From contig NZ_ARVU01000001.1 of the NCBI RefSeq assembly GCF_000384415.1, positions 806,001-870,000 of the forward strand: a stretch of 64,000 nucleotides of DNA, read 5' to 3'. The translations under genes were made by a program, and so were the position numbers. Shown here in pieces: positions 38,668-46,493 of the stretch; the first letter of the stretch is position 1, and each line of letters opens with the position of its first letter. Below the pieces are notes generated by a model. It did no database searches. It saw only the letters and a list, made by a program, of their open reading frames with translations, and had not been told where the DNA came from. Origin of the DNA: Cycloclasticus pugetii PS-1 (lineage in GTDB: Bacteria; Pseudomonadota; Gammaproteobacteria; Methylococcales; Cycloclasticaceae).

Positions 38668-40134
38668 TTATGTCACATCGATAAGTTCTACTGTACCATC
38701 TTCAAGCACCTCGGCTGTTTGTCCTTTAGGCTCTTCTAAGAAAATAAACATAAATAATAAAACGGTGGCGGCTGTTCCACCAATCACCATAAAGAAGACT
38801 TGCGGAGAAACAAAAGAAAGAACAGTTAGAAATATAAGGCCACCTACATTGCCGTAAGCGCCCACCATACCAGCGACTTGGCCAGTCATACGACGTTGAA
38901 TTAGAGGCACCATGGCATACACTGCACCAGACCCGCCTTTAGAAAATAGCCCACATAAAATAGTACATGCCACAACTAACGGTACAGCCCATGTTTCACT
39001 AACTTGACCGAGTAATAAAAAGGTAACGCTAATACCTGAAAACAAAATAACAAGCGATTTTTTGCGGCCAATTTTATCACTCATCATACCGCCGCCAGGT
39101 CGAGCTATTAAGTTCATCACAGGGTAAATGGCGGCTAGTAGCCCAGCTGTTACAGGCGATAAGCCAAACATATCGATATAGAATAATGGCAACATAGAGA
39201 CTAGGGCTAATTCAGAACCAAATGTCACCATATAAGCAAGATCTAAAATGGCAACTTGTTTAAATTGATAGCGAAATAAATCAGGCACTTCTTTGCTGAA
39301 AATATCTTTGTTAACTTTAATAATATGCATCGCTTGATACAGGTAGACAATGGCAATGGATGCATAGGTGATAATGACTACTTGCTCATTTAACCAGCCC
39401 ATACCCTTTGGAGAGAGTTTCCATGTGAGCAATGCGAGTGCACCATAAATGGGCATGCTCATTATTAAGTAAAGCGCCAAATCAAGCTTACTGGTGACTT
39501 CCATTCCACCTACTTTTTTAGGTTTGAAATAGGTTGAACCTTTTGGTGTATCTGTGACACTTAAATAATAAAAAATACCATAGAAAAAAGCGATCACTGC
39601 GGTAGCTGTTAATGCATAACGCCAGCCATCCTCACCGCCTATCCATAAAGCTAAAGCGGGTAAAGCCATGGCGGAACCTGCCGAGCCAAAATTACCCCAG
39701 CCACCATAGATACCTTGTGCGATACCAGTTTGTCTAGCGGGGAACCACTCGCCGATCATACGGATACCAACAACGAAACCTGCGCCAACAAAACCCAGTA
39801 AAAAACGAGCTAAGGCAAGTTGTTCAAAAGTTTGTGCCCAAGCAAAAAATAAACATAAAAAACTAGAGAATATTAGTATGCCTGAGAACATGCGGCGAGG
39901 GCCAAAGCTATCCACCATCATGCCTACAATAATGCGTGCAGGGATCGTTAATGCAACGTTCAGGATGAGTAAAACAGACACTTCTTGAGCTGTTAAGTTA
40001 AAGACATCTCTGATAACAGACATTAATGGGGCATGGTTAAACCACACCATAAAGCTGATAAAAAAGGCAAACCAAGTTGTATGTAAAATACGAATATTGC
40101 CTTTGAACGATAATAAATTTAGTTTTTGCGACAT
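38668..40134 (-). CDS. narK: Nitrate/nitrite transporter, NarK/NasA type (MFS, NNP family)
   Basis: 488-residue 12-helix major facilitator protein. It shows the NNP family nitrate signatures (GFVGAGFVVGIRMIGEWFPA, GGWGNFGSAGSA, and in the second half SKGGSGAVYAMVPLIQRRMTG with GAYGNVGGL) and the substrate Arg in helix 2 (IPARIIVG). It would import nitrate for the Nas reductase encoded by the divergent operon. Preceded by a GAAGGAGA ribosome-binding site and a sigma-54 promoter; followed by the kinase/phosphatase copy 2 gene. Confidence 0.94.
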   Translation of the reverse strand: MSQKLNLLSFKGNIRILHTTWFAFFISFMVWFNHAPLMSVIRDVFNLTAQEVSVLLILNVALTIPARIIVGMMVDSFGPRRMFSGILIFSSFLCLFFAWAQTFEQLALARFLLGFVGAGFVVGIRMIGEWFPARQTGIAQGIYGGWGNFGSAGSAMALPALALWIGGEDGWRYALTATAVIAFFYGIFYYLSVTDTPKGSTYFKPKKVGGMEVTSKLDLALYLIMSMPIYGALALLTWKLSPKGMGWLNEQVVIITYASIAIVYLYQAMHIIKVNKDIFSKEVPDLFRYQFKQVAILDLAYMVTFGSELALVSMLPLFYIDMFGLSPVTAGLLAAIYPVMNLIARPGGGMMSDKIGRKKSLVILFSGISVTFLLLGQVSETWAVPLVVACTILCGLFSKGGSGAVYAMVPLIQRRMTGQVAGMVGAYGNVGGLIFLTVLSFVSPQVFFMVIGGTAATVLLFMFIFLEEPKGQTAEVLEDGTVELIDVT

Positions 40135-40170
40135 TGCAATGTGTCTCCTTCAATAGATTGTGAGGGTAAG

Positions 40171-40186
40171 AGCAAAAGCTATGCCA
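40171..40186 (-). promoter_or_regulatory. Sigma-54 promoter of narK
   Basis: On the minus strand TGGCATAGCTTTTGCT matches TGGCAC-N5-TTGCW with one change. Predicted start about 40160, 26 bases ahead of the narK ATG (40134). Confidence 0.8.
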
Positions 40187-40248
40187 GCTAAGTATTTACT
40201 TACTCTTAATGGTCGTTGTAGTTATTTGTTTGGGGTAATGTGCTTTTT

Positions 40249-40296
40249 TGCACCAAGTTAATGCGATTGGGGTTTTTATTGCACAGCACTAAAGCA
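40249..40296 (+). promoter_or_regulatory. Two NtrC-like boxes shared by narK and nirB
   Basis: Box 1, TGCACCAAGTTAATGCG (40249-40265), matches the NtrC palindrome with about two mismatches. Box 2, TGCACAGCACTAAAGCA (40280-40296), is weaker, with about three. Centres are 31 bp apart. They lie about 97 and 128 bp upstream of the predicted narK start and about 120 and 151 bp upstream of the nirB start, normal enhancer distances for both. Confidence 0.6.
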
Positions 40297-40381
40297 AAAA
40301 ACTGTTTTGACTGTCTTTTTTTATATGTTTTTAAAAATTTTCTGCTTAAAAATCAATTGTTAGAGAGGTGGTGGTTGATGT

Positions 40382-40397
40382 TGGCATGTTGCGTGCT
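40382..40397 (+). promoter_or_regulatory. Sigma-54 promoter of the nirB operon
   Basis: TGGCATGTTGCGTGCT keeps the invariant GG and GC at -24/-12 spacing and matches the TGGCACG-N4-TTGCW consensus at all but two positions. Predicted start about 40408, 31 bases before the nirB ATG. Confidence 0.72.
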
Positions 40398-40438
40398 ATG
40401 GAGGTGTGACTATAAAGAATTTTGGATATACATAAAGC

Positions 40439-42973
40439 ATGAGTAATAAAAAACAATTAGTTGTAATTGGTAACGGTATGGTTGGGCATAAATTCCTACA
40501 GTCCATGGTAAACAGCGATGAAATGCAAAACTACGATATAACAACGTTTTGTGAAGAAACGAGGTTTGCTTATGACCGTGTTCAACTATCGTCATACTTT
40601 AATGGTAAAACTGAAGAGGATCTGTCACTTGTTGAGCCGGATTTCTTTGAAAAAAATAATATTACCGTTCATATCGGTGATCGTGCAGCCCACATTGATC
40701 GTGACAAAAAAATCGTTACCTCCGATAAGGGTCAACGTATTTCATACGATAAAATTGTTCTAGCGACAGGGTCCTTTCCCTTCGTTCCACCTATCCCAGG
40801 CCATGAAAGGGAAAATTGTTTTGTCTACAGAACTATTGATGACTTAATTGATATTGCGAAAGCAGGTAAAGAATCTAAGGTAGGCGTTGTTATTGGTGGT
40901 GGTTTGTTGGGTCTTGAGGCCGCAAAAGCGTTAAAAGACTTGGGGTTGAAAACACACGTTGTTGAGTTTGCGCCACGGTTGATGGCCGTACAAATTGATG
41001 ATGGCGCTGGCGCAGTGTTACGTAAGAAAATTGAAGAGTTAGGTGTTAGCGTACATACCCAAAAGAATACACAAGGCATTGTTGATGGTGAGCAGTGTCT
41101 GCATCGGATGAACTTTGCTGACGGCTCACATATTGAAACCGATGTTATTTTATTTTCAGCCGGTATTAGACCGCGTGATGATATTGCTCGTGATTGTGGT
41201 CTGACACTTGGTGAGCGAGGCGGTATTGTTATTGATGATCATTGTCAAACGTCAGATAAAGACATTTATGCGATAGGCGAGTGTGCTTTATGGGATGGCA
41301 AAATATTTGGTTTGGTGGCACCGGGTTATCAAATGGCCCAAGTTGTAGCAGACCGGTTATCACTCAAGGAGAATAGTTTTACCGGTGCAGATATGAGCAC
41401 GAAATTAAAACTGATGGGTGTGGATGTAGCGAGTATTGGTGATGCGCATGCAACCACTGAAAAGGCGAAGATTTACACTTATGTCAATGGTGCAGATGAC
41501 GTTTATAAAAAGATCGTCGTCAGTGAAGATAATAAACGCTTATTAGGTGCGGTGTTAATTGGCGATACGGTTGATTACGGTAATTTGTTACAACTTAAAC
41601 TGAACGATATTGCTTTGCCAGAGTATCCGGATGCATTAATTTTGCCACAACGAGATGGCTCAGGCGCAACAGGTTTAGGTGTTGAAGCTTTACCGGATGC
41701 TGCGCAAATATGTTCTTGTTTTGATGTATCCAAAGGTGCGCTTTGCCAAGCCATCTCAGATGGCGCTACAACGATGGCAAGCCTTAAAGAGTGTACCAGT
41801 GCAACAACAGGCTGCGGTGGTTGTACGGCACTTGTTGGTCAAGTACTGAATAAAGAGTTAGAAAAACTGGGGATGGATGTTAATACAGATTTGTGTGAAC
41901 ATTTTGCGTATACCCGCCAAGACCTTTATCACTTGGTTCGTGTCGGCAAGATTAAAACGTTCGATGAAATGATCGAAAAACATGGTAAGGGGTATGGCTG
42001 TGATATTTGTAAGCCAACGCTAGCGTCTATTTTTGCTTCTTGCTGGAATGATTATGTATTAGAAACTCCACATACTGGCCTGCAAGACACGAATGACCGT
42101 TATCTTGCCAATATTCAGAAAAATGGCACTTATTCAATCGTACCTCGGATTCCAGGTGGTGAAATTACACCTGACAAGCTGATTACTCTGGGTGAGGTTG
42201 GCAAAAAATATAATTTGTATACGAAAATTACCGGTGGGCAGCGTGTTGATTTATTTGGTGCGCACCAAGAAGACCTACCTGTTATTTGGAAAGAATTAAT
42301 TGATGCGGGCTTTGAAACAGGTCACGCCTACGGTAAATCTTTACGAACAGTTAAATCCTGCGTCGGTAGTACGTGGTGCCGATATGGCGTTGCCGATAGT
42401 GTGACAACGGCGATTGATTTAGAGAATCGTTACAAGGGTTTGCGCACACCACACAAAATAAAGTTTGCTGTTTCGGGTTGTACTCGTGAGTGTGCAGAAG
42501 CGCAAAGCAAAGATGTTGGCGTGATCGCCACAGAAAATGGTTGGAACTTGTACTTGTGCGGCAACGGCGGTATGAAGCCGAGACATGCCGACTTGTTTGC
42601 AACAGGCTTAGATTACGAAACAATGATTCAATATATTGATCGCTTCCTTATGTTTTATGTAAAAACAGCAGATCGATTACAACGTACATCTACATGGATG
42701 ATGAACCTAGAAGGCGGCATTGATTATTTGCGTGAAGTGGTCATTGAAGACTCATTAGGGCTTGCTGAAACGTTTGAAACAGAAATGCAAAATGTTATTG
42801 ATACGTATCAATGTGAGTGGAAGACAACAGTTGAAAACGAAGAAAAATCAAAAACCTTTAAAGCGTTTGTAAATTCTGACAAAGGCGATAGCCAAATTGT
42901 ATTTGTTTCAGAAAGGGATCAAATACGGCCTGCGCGAAAAGAGGAAATACCAGCACAACTTGAAGAAGTTTAA
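40439..42973 (+). CDS. nirB: Assimilatory nitrite reductase [NAD(P)H], large subunit
   Basis: 844-residue cytoplasmic enzyme that reduces nitrite to ammonium with six electrons. Domains: FAD/NAD(P)H oxidoreductase (about 5-300, VVIGNGMVGHKF and VGVVIGGGLLGLEAAKAL), BFD-type [2Fe-2S] domain (about 420-470, CSCFDVSKGALC and CTSATTGCGGC), then the sulfite/nitrite reductase half-domains with the siroheme-[4Fe-4S] cysteines in SCVGSTWCRYG and SGCTRECAEAQS. Length is usual. First gene of nirB-nirD-phzF-nasA-dmsBC, with a sigma-54 promoter directly upstream. Confidence 0.96.
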   Translation: MSNKKQLVVIGNGMVGHKFLQSMVNSDEMQNYDITTFCEETRFAYDRVQLSSYFNGKTEEDLSLVEPDFFEKNNITVHIGDRAAHIDRDKKIVTSDKGQRISYDKIVLATGSFPFVPPIPGHERENCFVYRTIDDLIDIAKAGKESKVGVVIGGGLLGLEAAKALKDLGLKTHVVEFAPRLMAVQIDDGAGAVLRKKIEELGVSVHTQKNTQGIVDGEQCLHRMNFADGSHIETDVILFSAGIRPRDDIARDCGLTLGERGGIVIDDHCQTSDKDIYAIGECALWDGKIFGLVAPGYQMAQVVADRLSLKENSFTGADMSTKLKLMGVDVASIGDAHATTEKAKIYTYVNGADDVYKKIVVSEDNKRLLGAVLIGDTVDYGNLLQLKLNDIALPEYPDALILPQRDGSGATGLGVEALPDAAQICSCFDVSKGALCQAISDGATTMASLKECTSATTGCGGCTALVGQVLNKELEKLGMDVNTDLCEHFAYTRQDLYHLVRVGKIKTFDEMIEKHGKGYGCDICKPTLASIFASCWNDYVLETPHTGLQDTNDRYLANIQKNGTYSIVPRIPGGEITPDKLITLGEVGKKYNLYTKITGGQRVDLFGAHQEDLPVIWKELIDAGFETGHAYGKSLRTVKSCVGSTWCRYGVADSVTTAIDLENRYKGLRTPHKIKFAVSGCTRECAEAQSKDVGVIATENGWNLYLCGNGGMKPRHADLFATGLDYETMIQYIDRFLMFYVKTADRLQRTSTWMMNLEGGIDYLREVVIEDSLGLAETFETEMQNVIDTYQCEWKTTVENEEKSKTFKAFVNSDKGDSQIVFVSERDQIRPARKEEIPAQLEEV

Positions 42974-42981
42974 ACAAACGG

Positions 42982-43341
42982 ATGAATACACGAATGGTTA
43001 ATGAATTAAAAAGTAGTGAAGTGGATGTCTGTGCGTTAACAGATCTAAATGAAAATGCAGGTACAGCTGCTTTGATAGATGAGAGACAAATAGCTTTGTT
43101 TTATGTGAAAAAGACCGAACAAGTTTATGCGCTTAGTAATTACGACCCTTTTAGCGAGGTGAACGTTTTATCCAGAGGGATAATTGGCAGTATAGGTGAT
43201 GAACTTGTGGTGGCATCGCCGATTTATAAACAGCACTTTAATCTAGAAACAGGGCAATGCTTAGAAGACGAGAGTGTTTGTATTAATGCATACCCAGTAA
43301 AAATAATAAATGGCCGAGTTGTCGTCGGTACAAACAGTTAA
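42982..43341 (+). CDS. nirD: Nitrite reductase small subunit NirD
   Basis: 119-residue Rieske-like small subunit without the Rieske cluster ligands, as usual for NirD (family segments IALFYVKKTEQVYALSNYDPF, SRGIIGSIGDELVVASPIYKQHFNL). It supports NirB activity. Eight bases after nirB; phzF follows after 13 bases. Confidence 0.93.
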   Translation: MNTRMVNELKSSEVDVCALTDLNENAGTAALIDERQIALFYVKKTEQVYALSNYDPFSEVNVLSRGIIGSIGDELVVASPIYKQHFNLETGQCLEDESVCINAYPVKIINGRVVVGTNS

Positions 43342-43354
43342 TGAAGGCTAAATA

Positions 43355-44269
43355 ATGAAAGTAACTTATTACACTCTCGATGTTTTTACCGATACGCTTT
43401 TTCAAGGGGCACAGGTTGCTGTTTTCCCAGATGCAGAGGATCTGCCAGAAGAGCAGCTTGGTCGTATAGCACGTGAAATAAATTTATCTGAAACGGCATT
43501 CGTTTATAAAGCAGATGAGGGCCGTAGTACCTTTAAAGCTCGAATTTTTTCGCCGGATGGCGAGAAGGATTTTGCAGGACATCCTATTTTAGCGATTGCC
43601 AATGTTTTAGTGGAAACTGGAAAAGTTAGCTTGGAAGGCGACTATACAAGCATTATGGTAAAGCAAAATAGCCAAGATGTTACCGCAAATATTTCTAAGG
43701 ATGCGAATGGTAAGCGGTATGTGCAATTTACATTAAGTAGTATGCCTGTTGTTGACCGATTTACACCCACGGATCAAGAGTTAGCAAAACTATTATCGAT
43801 TGATGAGAAAGATATAGACCATTCAAGCTATTACACACGCCTTGTGTCGAGTGGCTTACCTTATTTAATTGTGCCACTGAAATCACAGGCGGATGTACGT
43901 AAAGCATGTTTTGATGTGAAGGCTTGGGGTGAGTCGTCAGCACCCGCTATGGCAGCACAAGAAATTTTAATTTTTAGTGCAAAAACGGACCTAGACGATT
44001 GTAATTTCCACGGGCGTTTAATGGGTCCAAATATCAGCGATCGTGAGGACCCACCTCTTGGTTCGGTCTTGCCTACCTTTGCTGGCTACCTAGCTTCTCA
44101 TGAGCATATACGGCTGGGTACTTATAGTTTTGCAATTGATCGTGGCACAGCAGAAACTCGCCGAAGTTTGTTACATGTAGAAATGGATAAACGAGAAGGC
44201 CGCCCAATAACTTTAAGGGTGGGTGGCGATTCATTGTTGGTCAGTAAAAGCGAACTGTTGCTAGGTTAA
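43355..44269 (+). CDS. PhzF-family isomerase/epimerase-like protein
   Basis: 304-residue protein with the two-lobed diaminopimelate-epimerase fold typical of PhzF: N-lobe FTDTLFQGAQVAVFPDA and LSETAFVYKAD with the catalytic Glu, and FAGHPILAIANVL (usual D/E-F-AGHP motif). The C-lobe has EDPPLGSVLPTFAGYLA instead of the common ED.ATGSA. Family members isomerise small unsaturated acids; the substrate cannot be guessed. It is embedded between nirD and the nitrate reductase gene with short gaps, so it is expressed with nitrate assimilation. Confidence 0.82.
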   Translation: MKVTYYTLDVFTDTLFQGAQVAVFPDAEDLPEEQLGRIAREINLSETAFVYKADEGRSTFKARIFSPDGEKDFAGHPILAIANVLVETGKVSLEGDYTSIMVKQNSQDVTANISKDANGKRYVQFTLSSMPVVDRFTPTDQELAKLLSIDEKDIDHSSYYTRLVSSGLPYLIVPLKSQADVRKACFDVKAWGESSAPAMAAQEILIFSAKTDLDDCNFHGRLMGPNISDREDPPLGSVLPTFAGYLASHEHIRLGTYSFAIDRGTAETRRSLLHVEMDKREGRPITLRVGGDSLLVSKSELLLG

Positions 44270-44286
44270 ACGAGGGAGATAATAAG

Positions 44287-46488
44287 ATGCTATTTGGTCG
44301 GAATAAAAAAAATCCCATCGCGATCGCGGATAAAAAAATTGAAAAATGGACCTATGCTACTTGTGGCTATTGTTCAACTGGTTGTGCAATTGAAGTAGGC
44401 ACGGACAAAGATGGTGTGCCAGTAGGAAGTCGAGGAGTGGCTGATGCAGATGTTAATCGAGGCAAGTTATGTGTAAAAGGCCTTTTTGAACACGAATTGT
44501 TTGAGTCAGCAGGTCGCGGTGACGTACCGCTGATGCGCTCAAATATTCATGATGAATACCAAGAAGCGAGCTGGGACGAAAGCTTTGAAAAAATGGCCTC
44601 TGAAATTAAACGCATACAAGATACCTATGGGCCAGACTCATTTGCCATTGTATCAACGGGGCAAATTTTAACCGAAGGTTTTTATACCTTGGGCAAGTTG
44701 GCCCGCGGTGTGATTGGAACCAATAACTACGATGGCAATACCACACTGTGTATGGCCTCGGCAGTATCAGGCTATAAGCGCTCTTTTGGTTCAGATGGCC
44801 CTCCAGGTTGTTATGAAGATTTTGAACATACCGATTGCCTGATTGCTTGGGGGTCCAATTTACCAGAACAACACCCTATTATTTATTGGCGTTTTAAAGA
44901 AGCGCAGGAAAAACGAAAATTTCCTTTAATTGTTATTGATCCAAGAGTCACCATGCTGGCGCAAAATGCAGATATGCATTTGGCAATTACGCCCGGTACA
45001 GACGTCGTGTTAATGAATTCATTAATGCATGTCATTCTGGCTGAAGGATTGGAAGATCAAGACTATATAAAAGCGAATACTACTGGCTTTGACGAATTAG
45101 CAGCAGAAGTTAAAAACTATGACCCGATAACGGCATCTAAAATATGCGGTATTGATGAAGATACGATTCGTAATGTTGCTCGTTTGTACGCAAAAGCTGG
45201 CGCCGCAATGAATATTTGGACGATGGGTATTAATCAAAGCACGCATGGCTCAGATGGAGTGGTGGGGCTTAATAACCTTAGCTTGCTGACTGGCAACATT
45301 GGTAAAAAAGGTGGGACCAGCTTGTCTATTACTGGACAGTGTAATGCGATGGGAACACGAGAGTGGTCATCGTGTTCTGGTCTACCTGGCTATCGTTTAT
45401 TAGAGAATGAACAAGACCGAATTGATATTGGAAAATACTGGGGCGTAGATCCAGAGTTTTTCCCAAAGAAACGGGGGCTTGCACAAACAGATATATTTCC
45501 TGCCATTGAAACCGGCGCAATTAAAGGGCTGTGGTTGGTGGGTACAAACCCAATGACATCAATGCCTAATACGGCGCGTATTCGTAAAACATTAGAAAAG
45601 CTTGAATGTTGTGTAGTGCAGGATTCTTACCTTGATGTGGAAACAACGCAATATGCACATATTTTTCTACCAGCGGCTATTTGGGCTGAAAAGGAAGGCG
45701 TGTTTACGAATACAGAAAGAAGGGTCAATATTATTCGTAAAGTAAAAGAACCCTATGGTCAGTCAAAAACAGATTTACATATTTTTAACGGCCTAGCAAA
45801 ACAGTTTGAACAGGGTAGAAAGATGAACTTCCCTGATAATTTTCATGAAGTGTTTGATGAAATGCGCGAACTATCCAAAGGACGGCTGGTTGATATATCG
45901 GGTATGACTCATGATTTGATTGAGCAGAATAAGGGCATTCAGTGGCCTTATACGCAAGAGCAGGTGGATAAGGGTGAAAAGCCGCTTAAAGGTGGAAAAC
46001 GCTTGTATACCGAACCAGCTACTTTTCGCCATCCCGGTGGTCGGGCTAAACTGATTCCGCTACCGTTTATCGATAATAATGAAAAACCAGACGAGCAATA
46101 CCCGTTTTGGTTGAATTCAGGCCGGTTAGTTGAGCACTTTCACTCACGTACTAGAACTGGAAAAGTCGGTAATAACAATAAATACAGTCCAACGCCATTT
46201 ATGGAAATGAACCCTGATACAGCAGCTGAACAGGGGATAGAGCATCAGTCCTATGTGCGTGTTATTTCACGTCGTGGTGATGCTGTTGTTATGGTTATGT
46301 TGACACAACGAGTACCTAGGACGATGGTGTTTATTCCCTTTCACTTTTTTGATTGCGTTAACCGACTTACATTAGGACTATTAGACCCACATTCACGGCA
46401 ACCTGCCTTTAAACAATGCGCAGTACGAATAGAGCATGTAAATCAGGAAGTTGCTGCACGATTAAATTTAGAAGCAAGAACATTTTAA
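44287..46488 (+). CDS. nasA: Assimilatory nitrate reductase catalytic subunit (Mo-bisMGD, Nas/Nap type)
   Basis: 733-residue molybdoenzyme reducing nitrate to nitrite. The N-terminal [4Fe-4S] motif is C26-x2-C29-x3-C33...C62 (ATCGYCSTGCAIE, RGKLCVKG). Cys155 in TLCMASAVSG aligns with the molybdenum-ligand Cys of NapA/NasA, followed by GCYEDFEHTDCLIAWGSN. Molybdopterin dinucleotide-binding domain is at the C-terminus (about 600-730). No Tat signal, so cytoplasmic. It ends without the BFD-like [2Fe-2S] domain of NasA from Klebsiella/Pseudomonas type enzymes; the fused DmsBC gene starts five bases downstream and is the likely electron donor. Confidence 0.93.
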   Translation: MLFGRNKKNPIAIADKKIEKWTYATCGYCSTGCAIEVGTDKDGVPVGSRGVADADVNRGKLCVKGLFEHELFESAGRGDVPLMRSNIHDEYQEASWDESFEKMASEIKRIQDTYGPDSFAIVSTGQILTEGFYTLGKLARGVIGTNNYDGNTTLCMASAVSGYKRSFGSDGPPGCYEDFEHTDCLIAWGSNLPEQHPIIYWRFKEAQEKRKFPLIVIDPRVTMLAQNADMHLAITPGTDVVLMNSLMHVILAEGLEDQDYIKANTTGFDELAAEVKNYDPITASKICGIDEDTIRNVARLYAKAGAAMNIWTMGINQSTHGSDGVVGLNNLSLLTGNIGKKGGTSLSITGQCNAMGTREWSSCSGLPGYRLLENEQDRIDIGKYWGVDPEFFPKKRGLAQTDIFPAIETGAIKGLWLVGTNPMTSMPNTARIRKTLEKLECCVVQDSYLDVETTQYAHIFLPAAIWAEKEGVFTNTERRVNIIRKVKEPYGQSKTDLHIFNGLAKQFEQGRKMNFPDNFHEVFDEMRELSKGRLVDISGMTHDLIEQNKGIQWPYTQEQVDKGEKPLKGGKRLYTEPATFRHPGGRAKLIPLPFIDNNEKPDEQYPFWLNSGRLVEHFHSRTRTGKVGNNNKYSPTPFMEMNPDTAAEQGIEHQSYVRVISRRGDAVVMVMLTQRVPRTMVFIPFHFFDCVNRLTLGLLDPHSRQPAFKQCAVRIEHVNQEVAARLNLEARTF

Positions 46489-46493
46489 GTCCC

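Larger units (their letters stand above)
40135..40438. promoter_or_regulatory. narK-nirB divergent control region
   Basis: 304 bp with no coding potential. It holds two outward-facing sigma-54 promoters and, between them, two NtrC-like boxes (each listed separately), so the same activator could drive transport and reduction genes at once. Confidence 0.75.
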
